A DNA stretch of 64,000 bases from Pseudomonas sp. ADAK13. GTDB taxonomy: Bacteria; Pseudomonadota; Gammaproteobacteria; Pseudomonadales; Pseudomonadaceae. Location: the NCBI RefSeq assembly GCF_012935715.1, contig NZ_CP052860.1, positions 868,001 through 932,000 on the forward strand, given 5' to 3'. The position numbers were made by a program, and so were the translations under genes. The first letter of the stretch is position 1, and every line of letters starts with the position of its first letter. This document shows, in pieces, positions 23,681 to 33,242 of this stretch. The notes beneath the pieces were generated by a model. It saw only the letters and a program-made list of their open reading frames with translations. It had not been told where the DNA came from and made no database searches.

Positions 23681-25705
23681 CTAGTACCGCGCATCCACCG
23701 GCTTACCGCCCTTAGGCCAATCCTTCACCTTGTCCGGGAAATCCGGGCGAGGTTGTTGGGAGAAGTACGCCGCCACATCCACCGCCTCCTGATCCGACAG
23801 CCCACCCTGCCCCAACGGGAATTTCTCGTGGAACCCGATCGGCATGTTGCGCTTGACGAACGCCGCCGCCGTGTACAGCCGCGCCATCCCCGCCCCGATA
23901 TTGAACGACTGCTCGCCCCACAACGGCGGGTACACCGGTTCGCCATCCGCCCGCGTCAAACCCTGGCCGTTGTCGCCATGGCACACCGCGCACTGCCTGG
24001 CGTACACCTGCTTGCCATTCTCCATGTCCGGCTTGATCGCAGGGTCGACCTTGCCGACCCCGCGCCCCGTCACTTTGTCTTGCGGTTTAGTGTTGTTTTT
24101 CATCCAGTCGAAGTACGCCACCATCGCCTGCATCTCCGCCGATTCCGGTGGCAACGGCGTGCCATTCATCGAGCGCCGGAAGCAGCCGTTGATCCGCTCT
24201 TGCAGGCTTACCACCTTGCCCGCACGCGGCGCATAGCCGGGGAAAAACGCCGAGACGCCCACAAACGGCGAACCGTCGGCCACGGTGCCTGCGTTGAGAT
24301 GGCAACTGGTGCAGTTCAGCGCGTTGCCAACGTTATCGGGCAGCAGTTCCTTGGTTTGCAGGTGCAAGCGCATGCCGCGTACCACTTGATCGGCATTCGG
24401 CGCCGCCAGCAATTCAGCCAGGCGCGGGGTTTCGAACGCGGAAGAATCGGTGGTGACCGGGTTGAGCTGCCCGCGCATTTTCTTCACCTGGGCAGCCGTA
24501 ATGGGCGTGCCTTCGTTGCCCCAACTGCTGCGCACAAAGCTGAGGATTTCAGCGATTTCCTGGTCCGCCAGCCGGGCAAACCCAGGCATGGTGTAGACCC
24601 GTGGATGGGTTGCCGTTTCAGCGGTTTCCCAGCCGGTAAGCGTGATATGCAGCAGTGACGTCGGGTTGTTCGAAGCAACGCCCGGGTTGCCCGCCAGCCT
24701 CGGGAACAAGCCCTTTACCCCGCCGCCGTCGCTGCGGTGGCAGTCACTGCAAAACTGCATGTAGCCCAGGCCGCCACGGCTGGTATACAGGTCCTTGGGC
24801 GGCGCGGCGGGCTCGTGGGCCACGGCGGGCATCGGCAGGTCGTCCTTGCCCGGCGGCAGGGATTTCAAATAGGTCGCGATGGCCGTCAAGTCGGCGTCGG
24901 TGAAGTGCTGGGTGCTGTGATGAATCACATCCGCCATGTTGCCCGAGACCGTGGCAAAGCGGTTCTGCCCGGTCTTGAGCAATTGCACGGTGTCGTCCAC
25001 GGTCCACAGGTTGCGCAGGCTCAAGGCGCGCCAATGCTCCACAGTCTCCCCGGCCAGGTAATGCTGGCCGCTGCGCCCGGCATCGCTCATGGCCTTTTCC
25101 TGGAACGCGATGCCGCGCGGTGTGTGGCAGGAACCGCAATGCCCCAGGCCCTGGACCAGATACGCGCCACGGTTCAACACCTCATCCCTGGCCGGGTCCG
25201 GCGCAAACGGCTGCTTGTCCAGGAACGCAAAATTCCACAACGCCAGGCCCCAGCGCTGGTTGAACGGGAAACCCATCTCGGCCTCCAGGTTCGGTTTGTT
25301 CACCGCCTCCACGCCCTGCATCAGGTAGGCGAACAGGGCGCGCATGTCACCTTCGCTCATCTTTGCGTAGGACGGATACGGCATCGCCGGGTACAGGTTC
25401 TGCCCCGCCGGCGTCACGCCTTCACGCATCACCCGGTCGAACTGCTCGAAGCTGTACTGGCCGATGCCGGTGTCGCGATCGGGGGTGATGTTGCTCGAAT
25501 AAATCGTGCCCATCGGCGTGCTCAGTTCCAGCCCGCCGGCCATTGGCGCGCCCTGTTTGGCGGTATGGCAGGCGATGCAGTCGCCCAGTTGGGCAACGTA
25601 TTTGCCCTGTTCGATCAGCGTGGGGTCGGCTTCGTTGGCGTGCAGGGGAAGAGACAGACACAGCATCACCCCCACAAGGCCCAGACGTGACAGGGGAAAA
25701 ATCAT
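23681..25705 (-). CDS. Pentaheme c-type cytochrome: AdhB-like triheme part fused to TsdA-like diheme part
   Basis: A 674-residue exported cytochrome with five CxxCH motifs: C43-C46-H47, C190-C193-H194, C319-C322-H323, C465-C468-H469 and C572-C575-H576. The signal peptide ends LHANEA and an AAAGGA site precedes the start. Residues 25-400 parallel the triheme subunit of alcohol/sugar dehydrogenases (YPAMPY...SYAKMS, GHCGSCHTPRG) and the paralogue at 39139-40581. Residues 430-674 resemble thiosulfate dehydrogenase TsdA: a heme motif in LNCTSCHLNAG, then SLQERINGCFRRSMNG with C508 39 residues after the heme histidine, where TsdA has an unusual axial cysteine. No flavoprotein partner is adjacent and no C-terminal membrane helix is seen. 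Substrate unknown. Confidence 0.85.
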   Translation of the reverse strand: MIFPLSRLGLVGVMLCLSLPLHANEADPTLIEQGKYVAQLGDCIACHTAKQGAPMAGGLELSTPMGTIYSSNITPDRDTGIGQYSFEQFDRVMREGVTPAGQNLYPAMPYPSYAKMSEGDMRALFAYLMQGVEAVNKPNLEAEMGFPFNQRWGLALWNFAFLDKQPFAPDPARDEVLNRGAYLVQGLGHCGSCHTPRGIAFQEKAMSDAGRSGQHYLAGETVEHWRALSLRNLWTVDDTVQLLKTGQNRFATVSGNMADVIHHSTQHFTDADLTAIATYLKSLPPGKDDLPMPAVAHEPAAPPKDLYTSRGGLGYMQFCSDCHRSDGGGVKGLFPRLAGNPGVASNNPTSLLHITLTGWETAETATHPRVYTMPGFARLADQEIAEILSFVRSSWGNEGTPITAAQVKKMRGQLNPVTTDSSAFETPRLAELLAAPNADQVVRGMRLHLQTKELLPDNVGNALNCTSCHLNAGTVADGSPFVGVSAFFPGYAPRAGKVVSLQERINGCFRRSMNGTPLPPESAEMQAMVAYFDWMKNNTKPQDKVTGRGVGKVDPAIKPDMENGKQVYARQCAVCHGDNGQGLTRADGEPVYPPLWGEQSFNIGAGMARLYTAAAFVKRNMPIGFHEKFPLGQGGLSDQEAVDVAAYFSQQPRPDFPDKVKDWPKGGKPVDARY

Positions 25706-25879
25706 CGCACTATTCCTTTAATAACCCGGGCCTGGGGTGGTCCCCTCGACGCAGGTCTGCAATCGTTTTTATTGGGTCATCAGGCGGATAACCGGGGCAT
25801 GATCAGCCCCAGCTTCGTTGTAGCGGATTTTTTGTGCGCGGCCCTTGATGTGGGTCAGGGCCAGGAGGGATCACACACC

Positions 25880-25967
25880 TGTGGGAGCCGGGCTTGCCCG
25901 CGATGCAGACGACTCGGTACATCAGTAACACCGAGGTGATGCCATCGCAGGCAAGCCAGCTCCCACA
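25880..25967. repeat. Intergenic palindromic repeat ('gtgggagc' family)
   Basis: tgtgggagccgggcttgccc and the inverted gcaagccagctcccaca enclose cctcggtgtt-type sequence. Same family at 33102, 37794, 53219 and, divergently, 56237. It lies in a 286-bp gap with no gene. Confidence 0.8.
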
Positions 25968-25991
25968 GTTGATCTGCGGTGTTTCAGAGGA

Positions 25992-27599
25992 TCAGGCGTT
26001 TTTCAGGTAGCGGGCGGCGTCGAGTTCGATCATCACCGGCTGGCGGGTGCCGGCCAGCGCCTGCAACAGTGTGTGCAAGGCCTGTGGGGTATCCACCGCG
26101 TGATGGGCGATATGGAAGCTGCGGGCCATGGCGGCAAAGTCCGGGGTCATGATGTCGACCCCCAGCGGCGGTATTTCCCGCGCTTCCATGTAGTCGCGAA
26201 TCTCGCCGTAGCACTGGTTGTTCCACAGCACCATGATCACGCCCACATCGGCCTCGCGGGCGGCGATCAGTTCGGCGCAGGAGAACTGCATGCCGCCGTC
26301 GCCCACCAGCGCCACCACCGGGCGTTCGGGCCTGGCCAGTTTCGCGCCGATGGCCGCCGGCAAGCCGTAGCCGAGGGTGCCGTAGCCGGTGCCGGCGTTG
26401 AACCAGCTGTTGGCGGCCGGCGCCTGGTAACCCACCGCGCCCTGGTACACCGGCTGGGTTGAATCGCCGACGATCAACGGGTCCACCAGGCTGTCGCGCA
26501 GCAGGTCGAGCAAGCCTTGCAGGCCCTGTTGCTTGGCAGTCCAGCTGTCGCGCTCGATCCGGTTGACCCGTTGCACGCCATCCTGCGCCCAACTGCCGGA
26601 CGAGGCTTGCGGGGCGACCTGTTCCAGCAGCGCCTGCAAGCCTTCGCGGGCATCGCCCACCAGGCCGACATGGGCCCGTTGCACGCCCATGACTTGCATC
26701 GGGTCGATGTCCAGGCGAATCAGCGGCGCCTTGAATTTCAGCGGGCCGAGGCCGAAGAAATCGTAGTCGGTTTCTCCCAGTTCGGTGCCCACCGCGAGGA
26801 TCACATCGGCCTCGTCAAACAGCGAGCGGCCATGACGGGATGACTGCACGCCGTCCAGCAACAGCGGGTGATTCATCGGCAGCAAGCCACGGGCATTGGT
26901 GGTCAGCGCCACCGGCGCCTGGAGATGCTCGGCGAGTTGCTGCAACACTTGGGCGCAGTCCCGGGCACCGCCACCGGCGAGGATCAACGGGCGGCGTGCT
27001 TCGTTGAGCAACCGCAGAGCGGCGGCCAGCGAGGCCGGTGCCGGAGCCGGCGCGCCGGGCAAGCTGCGGGGCATCAGGTTGAGGTCGACAGCGGGCATGT
27101 CCAGCACGTCCAGCGGGATTTCCAGGTGCACCGGGCGCGGGCGTGCACATTTGAAAACCGCAAAGGCCCGGGCGAGGATTTCCGGGAGTTGCGCCGGTGA
27201 TTGCAGGGTGTGGCTGAAGGCGCACACGCCGGCGACCATCGCGCGCTGGTCCGGCAGTTCGTGCAGGTGGCCGTGGCCCAGGCGCAGGTGTTCGCGGCGG
27301 TTGGTGGTGGAAATCACCAGCATCGGGATCGAGTCGGCGTAGGCCTGGCCCATGGCCGTGAGGATGTTGGTCATGCCCGGGCCGGTGATGATGAAACACA
27401 CGCCGGGCTTGCCACTGGCCCGGGCGTAACCGTCAGCCATGAAGCCGGCGCCCTGCTCGTGGCGCGGGCTGATATGGCGCAGGCGGCTGCCGTGCAGGCC
27501 ACGGTAGAGTTCAACGGTGTGCACGCCGGGGATGCCGAAGACGGTGTCTACGCCATACCCTTCCAGCAGGCGCACCAGTGACTGGGCACAGGTGGTCAT
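25992..27599 (-). CDS. aruI: Thiamine diphosphate enzyme, probable 2-ketoarginine (5-guanidino-2-oxopentanoate) decarboxylase
   Basis: A 535-residue TPP enzyme of the acetolactate synthase/decarboxylase fold. The catalytic glutamate lies in SPRHEQGAGFMADGYARASG, and the TPP pocket is LVGDGGMQFSCAELIAAR with the closing NNQCYG. AruI decarboxylates 2-ketoarginine to 4-guanidinobutyraldehyde in the arginine transaminase pathway. An AruH-like transaminase encoded 4 kb away across the same locus supports this reading. No sensor kinase pair AruS/AruR is seen here; a LysR-type regulator gene precedes it on the same strand. Another 2-keto acid decarboxylase or acetolactate synthase-like activity is the alternative. 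Confidence 0.75.
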   Translation of the reverse strand: MTTCAQSLVRLLEGYGVDTVFGIPGVHTVELYRGLHGSRLRHISPRHEQGAGFMADGYARASGKPGVCFIITGPGMTNILTAMGQAYADSIPMLVISTTNRREHLRLGHGHLHELPDQRAMVAGVCAFSHTLQSPAQLPEILARAFAVFKCARPRPVHLEIPLDVLDMPAVDLNLMPRSLPGAPAPAPASLAAALRLLNEARRPLILAGGGARDCAQVLQQLAEHLQAPVALTTNARGLLPMNHPLLLDGVQSSRHGRSLFDEADVILAVGTELGETDYDFFGLGPLKFKAPLIRLDIDPMQVMGVQRAHVGLVGDAREGLQALLEQVAPQASSGSWAQDGVQRVNRIERDSWTAKQQGLQGLLDLLRDSLVDPLIVGDSTQPVYQGAVGYQAPAANSWFNAGTGYGTLGYGLPAAIGAKLARPERPVVALVGDGGMQFSCAELIAAREADVGVIMVLWNNQCYGEIRDYMEAREIPPLGVDIMTPDFAAMARSFHIAHHAVDTPQALHTLLQALAGTRQPVMIELDAARYLKNA

Positions 27600-27715
27600 T
27601 GCTCACTCCTTTTTTATTGTTCTGTGTCGATGTGCGGGACCATAGGGCGCGCAAGGAGGCGCAACAATCGAAAAATTTCACCACCACTGCCGAAAAAAAT
27701 TCACAGGTCACGCCC

Positions 27716-28606
27716 TCAACTGAGTAAACCGCTGCCCAACTGCAACTTCACCCACTCCCCAAACGCCTGCACCACCGGGCGCTCGACCTTCTGGTGATCG
27801 GCCACCAGGTAATACCCGCGATTGGACTCGATCTCGGTCTCGAACGGCCGCACCAGCCAGCCCTTGGCCAATGCCTCGCCGCTGATCAGGTTGTCGCCCA
27901 TGGCAATCCCCTGGCTGGCAATGCACGCCGACTGCACAAAATGCGCATCGGCAAACACGATGCCGCGCTGCACATCCACATTCGGCGCCCCGGCGGCAGC
28001 CAGCCACACGCGCCAGTCGGAGTAGTCGATCATGTGCAGCAACGGCGCGCCCACCAGGTTTTCCGGGGTCTTGAGCCCGCCCATGGTGTTGACCAGGCGC
28101 GGGCTGCACACCGGGAAATAACGCAACGACACGATCTTCTGCACATGCTGGTTCGGCCAGTCGCCCATGCCGTAGGCCACGAACAGGTCGGCGTTCTGGT
28201 CGCTGGTGTCGTCTGGCGTACGAGGGGAAATCAGGTGCAATTCCACCTGTGGGTACAGCGCCTGGAAATCCGCGATGTGGGTGCACAACCAATACGTCGC
28301 AAACCCCGCCGGGCTGCTGATGCACAGGCGCCCGCTGACCTGCTGGCCGTCAAAGCGCTGCCCGGCTTCGAGGATATTCGCCAGCAGCAGGTGGATGTCC
28401 CGGGCATAGCGCTCGCCCTGCCAGGTGATGCGAATGCTGCGCCCGGTGCGCTCGGTCAGGGCAAACCCCAACGTCTGCTCCAGGCTCTTGATCTGGTGGC
28501 TGATGGCGCTGGGGGTCAGGTTCAGCTCGGTGGCAGCGTCCGACACGCTGCCCAGCCGAGCCACCGCGTCCAGCGCCCGCAAGGCGGTCATGGAGGGGTA
28601 GCGCAT
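27716..28606 (-). CDS. LysR-type transcriptional regulator (GcvA-like)
   Basis: A 296-residue LysR regulator. The N-terminal helix-turn-helix is MTALRALDAVARLGSVSDAA followed by NLTPSAISHQIKSLE. The effector-binding domain follows (GRLCISSPAGFATYWL...). It is divergent from the ABC transporter/transaminase genes and upstream of the AruI-like gene, so it probably controls both arms in response to arginine or a derived keto acid (inference). Confidence 0.88.
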   Translation of the reverse strand: MRYPSMTALRALDAVARLGSVSDAATELNLTPSAISHQIKSLEQTLGFALTERTGRSIRITWQGERYARDIHLLLANILEAGQRFDGQQVSGRLCISSPAGFATYWLCTHIADFQALYPQVELHLISPRTPDDTSDQNADLFVAYGMGDWPNQHVQKIVSLRYFPVCSPRLVNTMGGLKTPENLVGAPLLHMIDYSDWRVWLAAAGAPNVDVQRGIVFADAHFVQSACIASQGIAMGDNLISGEALAKGWLVRPFETEIESNRGYYLVADHQKVERPVVQAFGEWVKLQLGSGLLS

Positions 28607-28732
28607 AGGTCTTCACCGGCGGGTATTTTTGCGCACCATAGCCGTTATCCACCGCCAGACATAGCCACAGCACCGGGAAGTTTTCAGCAGGACAGTTGAA
28701 TTAAATTTCAAGGTCGGGCGAAAAATCCTCGA

Positions 28733-28760
28733 TTGACCTCAAAGGGCCAGTAGCTATTCT
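28733..28760 (+). promoter_or_regulatory. Sigma-70-type promoter of the ABC transporter operon
   Basis: TTGACC at 28733 and TATTCT at 28755 are separated by 16 bases, about 60 bases before the first gene. The AT-rich stretch gaattaaatttcaag just upstream could contain the LysR site. Confidence 0.5.
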
Positions 28761-28821
28761 CGACCTCCATCACGGCGCACCCGTGAGGCCGCTTACCTTA
28801 CAAAAACAAGAGGGATAACCC

Positions 28822-29616
<795 letters not shown>

Positions 29617-29662
29617 TCGCTCCAACACTGCCCCCCAAAAACAACTCAAACAGGGTAATCCC

Positions 29663-30436
29663 ATGCAAAAGCTGATCAAGACTCTCACCGCCGGCTGCCT
29701 GTTCGCGCTCGCCGCCCACAGCGCCGTGGCCGCCGAAAAAATCGTCTTCGGTATCGCCCTGGAACCTTACCCGCCGTTCTCCGAGAAAGCCGGCAATGGC
29801 GCCTGGAGCGGTTTCGAGCCGGAACTGATCAAGGCCTTGTGCGAGCGCCTGCAAGCCCAGTGCCCGCTCAAGGAAGTGTCCTGGGACGGGCTGATCCCGG
29901 CGCTGACCTCCAAGCAGATCGACGTGATCCTCAACTCCATGAGCATCACCGAAGAGCGTGAAAAGGTCGTCGACTTCACCGCGCCGTACTACCAGACGCC
30001 GGCCATGTGGGTGGCCGATGCCAGCCTGGACCTGACCACTACCCCCGAAGGCCTCAAAGGCAAAGTCATCGGCGTACAAGGCTCGACCTCCAACGCCACC
30101 TACCTCAAGGCCTACTACGCCAAGGGCTCGACCCTGCGCTACTACACCACCCAGGACGACATGACCGCCGACCTGCAAAGCGGGCGCATCGACGTGATGC
30201 TGGCCGACGCGCTGACCATCGAGCCGCTGCTCAAATCCTCCGGCGGCAGCGGCCTGGCCGACAAGGGCCTGGCGCCGAAAGACCCGCTGTTCGGTTCGGG
30301 CATCGGTGCGGCGGTACGCAAGGGTGACGACGCCCTCAAGCAGCAACTCAACAGCGCGCTGGCAGCGATGAAGGCCGACGGCACTTACGACAAGATTCGC
30401 AGCCGCTACTTCAGCGTCGACATCTCTGCGCAGTAA
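29663..30436 (+). CDS. Periplasmic amino acid-binding protein of ABC transporter
   Basis: A 257-residue solute-binding protein (SBP_bac_3 family). The signal peptide ends SAVAAEK; FGIALEPYPPFS starts the fold. The ligand-site stretch SMSITEEREKVVDFTAPYY is typical of HisJ/ArgT/AotJ proteins. It lies in operon between the ATPase and permease genes. Basic amino acid or opine-like specificity is likely but not proven. Confidence 0.9.
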   Translation: MQKLIKTLTAGCLFALAAHSAVAAEKIVFGIALEPYPPFSEKAGNGAWSGFEPELIKALCERLQAQCPLKEVSWDGLIPALTSKQIDVILNSMSITEEREKVVDFTAPYYQTPAMWVADASLDLTTTPEGLKGKVIGVQGSTSNATYLKAYYAKGSTLRYYTTQDDMTADLQSGRIDVMLADALTIEPLLKSSGGSGLADKGLAPKDPLFGSGIGAAVRKGDDALKQQLNSALAAMKADGTYDKIRSRYFSVDISAQ

Positions 30437-30454
30437 CACCCGGCGGAAAAACTC

Positions 30455-31168
30455 ATGATTTCTTTGTCCGAACTCTCCCAGCTGTTCGTCGCCGACGGCT
30501 GGCTTCACGCCCTGCTCCAGGGCGCGGTGGTGACCCTGCAGATCTCCGCCGGAGCCTTTGTGCTGGGCCTGGCCATCGGCTTGCTGGTGGCCATGATCAA
30601 ACTCAAGGGCCCGCGCTGGCTGGTGCGCCTGGCCAACGCCTACACCACGCTGTACCGCGCGGTGCCGGAGTTGCTGCTGATTCTGCTGCTGTACTACGCG
30701 GGCACCGACCTGCTGAACATCACCATGGCCGCCATGGGCCGCGACAGCGTCACGGTCAACGGGTTTGCCGCGGCCGTGCTGGTGCTGGGGATCGTGCAAG
30801 GTGCGTATTCGGCCGAGATTATTCGCGGCGCGATCCAGGCGATTCCGGCGGGGCAGATTGAAGCGGCACGCGCCTTCGGGATCGAACGCTGGTTGCTGCT
30901 GCGCCGGGTGCTGCTGCCGAGCATGTTGCCGTTTGCCATGGCCGGCCTGTCGAACCTGTGGCTGGTGCTGGTCAAGGACAGCGCACTGATCAGCATCGTC
31001 GGCTACAGCGAATTGCTCTCCGTGGGCAAGCAGGCGGCGGGCTCCACCAAGCATTACCTGGTGTTCTACCTGGCGGTGGCGGCGGTGTATTTCGTCATCA
31101 CGCTGATTTCCAACGGCGCGTTCCGGGTGTTCGAGCGCCGGATCAACCGCTGGATGCCACAGCACTGA
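30455..31168 (+). CDS. ABC transporter permease (HisQ type)
   Basis: A 237-residue inner-membrane permease of the polar amino acid family. The EAA loop contacting the ATPase is seen in GAIQAIPAGQIEAARAFGI. It lies 18 bases after the binding-protein gene and 12 bases before the second permease, so the pair forms a heterodimeric channel. Confidence 0.92.
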   Translation: MISLSELSQLFVADGWLHALLQGAVVTLQISAGAFVLGLAIGLLVAMIKLKGPRWLVRLANAYTTLYRAVPELLLILLLYYAGTDLLNITMAAMGRDSVTVNGFAAAVLVLGIVQGAYSAEIIRGAIQAIPAGQIEAARAFGIERWLLLRRVLLPSMLPFAMAGLSNLWLVLVKDSALISIVGYSELLSVGKQAAGSTKHYLVFYLAVAAVYFVITLISNGAFRVFERRINRWMPQH

Positions 31169-31180
31169 GGAGCACGGCGG

Positions 31181-31870
31181 ATGGACTTTTCCTGGATCAA
31201 CAGTTTTGCCGGCGAGCTGCTGCACGGCCTCGGCATCACCCTGAAGTTGCTGGTGCTGTCGGGCATCTTCGGCTTTGCACTCGCGGTGCTGGTGGCATTG
31301 GGGCGCTTGTCGTCCAACCCGCTGATCAGCGGCCCGTTGCGCGCCTACACCGCCGTGTTTCGCGGCACACCGCTGCTGGTGCAGATCTACATCCTGTACT
31401 ACGGCGTGGGCAGTGTGTTCGCCAGCTACCCGCTGATTCGCGGCAGTTTTCTCTGGCCATACCTGCGCGAAGGCTTCTGGTACGTGGCCCTGGCGCTGAT
31501 TTTGTGTGTGGGCGCCTACGTCGGCGAAGTGCTGCGCGGCGCCTTGCGGGCCGTGCCCAAGGGTGAGCTGGAAGCCGCGCGGGCCTATGGCATGAAGCGA
31601 ATGATGGTGCTGCGCCGGGTCTGGTTGCCCCGTGCCCTGGAGCTGGTCAAGCCCACCCTGGTCGGCGAGACGGTGCTGCTGCTCAAGGCCACCGCGCTGG
31701 CCTCCACCGTGGCCGTCACCGACTTGCTGGGGGCCGCCAACCTGGTGCGGGCACAGACCCTGCGCGTGTATGAGCCGCTGCTGGCGGTGGCGCTGATCTA
31801 CATTGTGTTGGCGTTCGTGATCGAACACGGCTTCTCGCGCTGGGGCAAAGTCCCGCAGCGCCAGGCTTGA
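31181..31870 (+). CDS. ABC transporter permease (HisM type)
   Basis: A 229-residue permease with the EAA loop GALRAVPKGELEAARAYGM and about five membrane helices. GGAG just precedes the start. It is partner to the preceding HisQ-type permease; the transaminase gene follows 27 bases later, tying uptake to catabolism. Confidence 0.92.
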   Translation: MDFSWINSFAGELLHGLGITLKLLVLSGIFGFALAVLVALGRLSSNPLISGPLRAYTAVFRGTPLLVQIYILYYGVGSVFASYPLIRGSFLWPYLREGFWYVALALILCVGAYVGEVLRGALRAVPKGELEAARAYGMKRMMVLRRVWLPRALELVKPTLVGETVLLLKATALASTVAVTDLLGAANLVRAQTLRVYEPLLAVALIYIVLAFVIEHGFSRWGKVPQRQA

Positions 31871-31897
31871 ATCAATTTTGCTTTAAGGAGAACAAGG

Positions 31898-33079
31898 ATG
31901 CGTTATTCCCCGTTTGTCGAACGCATTAGCGGCGAGTCCGTCAGCGCCTGGGATATTCACTACGCGGCCGTCGAGGCCCGGGGCCGTGGCGAGGACGTGA
32001 TCGTGCTCAGCGTGGGCGACCCGGACTTCGCCACCGACAGCGCGATTTGCGAAGCCGCCGTCGACGCCCTGCGCGCCGGCGACACCCACTACACCCACGT
32101 GCTCGGCCGCCCGGCCCTGCGCGAAGCGATCGCCATCAAGCAAAGCCGGCTGCAAGGCGTTGCGGTGCACGCCGACAATGTGGCGCTGGTGGCCGGCGCG
32201 CAGAACGGTTTGTTTGCCGCCTCGCTGTGCCTGTTCAGCCATGGCGATGAAGTGCTGGTGCCGGAGCCGATGTACCTGACCTACGAGGCCTGCATCCACG
32301 CCTCCGGGGCGCGCATTGCGACCATTGAGCAACCGGCGGCCAACGGCTTTCGCCTGACCCGCGCCGCGCTGGAAGCGGCGATCACCGACAAGACCCGGGG
32401 CATCGCCCTGGCCACGCCCTGCAACCCGACCGGCAACGTCTACAGCCGTGAAGAGCTGGAAATGGTCGCCGAGGTGGCGCGCCAATACGACCTGTGGGTG
32501 ATCTCCGATGAAGTCTACGGGCAGATCACCTACGACCATGAACACCTGAGCATCGCCTCGTTGCCGGGCATGGCCGAGCGCACCGTGGTGCTCAACAGCC
32601 TGTCGAAAACCCACGCCATGACCGGCTGGCGCGTGGGCTGGGTGGTGGGGCCCACACCCTTGATCGGGCATCTGGATAACCTGCTGCTGTGCATGCTCTA
32701 CGGCCTGCCGGGGTTTATCCAGGAAGCCGCGATCAAGGCGCTGGACGTGGATGATGCGGTGGTCAGCGATGCACGGGCGGTGTATCGCCGGCGGCGTGAC
32801 CTGGTGGTGCAAGGCTTGAGCGCGATCACCGACCTGGACTGCCGCGTGCCCCAGGCCGGGATGTTCATGCTGGTGGACGTGCGCCGCACTGGGCTGACCA
32901 GCATGGACTTCGCCTGGCAATTGTTCCGCGCCACCGGCGTTTCGGTGCTCGACGCCCAGGCCTTTGGCGCCAGCGCCGAGGGTTTTGTGCGGATCTCCTT
33001 CACCGTCGCCGATGACACCCTCAAGGACGCCTGCCAGCGCATTGCCGGGTTTGTTCAGGGCCTGCGGGCCAATCGCTGA
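31898..33079 (+). CDS. aruH: PLP-dependent aminotransferase, probable arginine:pyruvate transaminase
   Basis: A 393-residue fold-type I aminotransferase, the same length as P. aeruginosa AruH, whose N-terminus is also MRYS-(D/P)-F. The PLP lysine is in LNSLSKTHAMTGWRVGW, the substrate-binding arginine in FVRISF, and CNPTGN is conserved. AruH converts arginine and pyruvate to 2-ketoarginine and alanine, which AruI then decarboxylates. It is the last gene of the transporter operon, with AAGGAG before the ATG; a palindromic repeat follows. Confidence 0.78.
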   Translation: MRYSPFVERISGESVSAWDIHYAAVEARGRGEDVIVLSVGDPDFATDSAICEAAVDALRAGDTHYTHVLGRPALREAIAIKQSRLQGVAVHADNVALVAGAQNGLFAASLCLFSHGDEVLVPEPMYLTYEACIHASGARIATIEQPAANGFRLTRAALEAAITDKTRGIALATPCNPTGNVYSREELEMVAEVARQYDLWVISDEVYGQITYDHEHLSIASLPGMAERTVVLNSLSKTHAMTGWRVGWVVGPTPLIGHLDNLLLCMLYGLPGFIQEAAIKALDVDDAVVSDARAVYRRRRDLVVQGLSAITDLDCRVPQAGMFMLVDVRRTGLTSMDFAWQLFRATGVSVLDAQAFGASAEGFVRISFTVADDTLKDACQRIAGFVQGLRANR

Positions 33080-33101
33080 TCCACTGACGAAACCCAATCA
33101 C

Positions 33102-33189
33102 TGTGGGAGCTGGCTTGCCTGCGATGCACGCACCTCGGTTTCTCAGTAACACCGAGGTGATCCTATCGCGGGCAAGCCCGGCTCCCACA
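33102..33189. repeat. Intergenic palindromic repeat ('gtgggagc' family)
   Basis: tgtgggagctggcttgcctg and its inverted gggcaagcccggctcccaca surround a small aacaccgaggtg stem. It separates the transaminase operon from the amidohydrolase genes and probably ends the upstream transcript. Confidence 0.8.
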
Positions 33190-33242
33190 CAAGCCAGGTC
33201 CCACAGTTGATCGTCGCCGCTTTGAATATCGAGGTTTACCCC

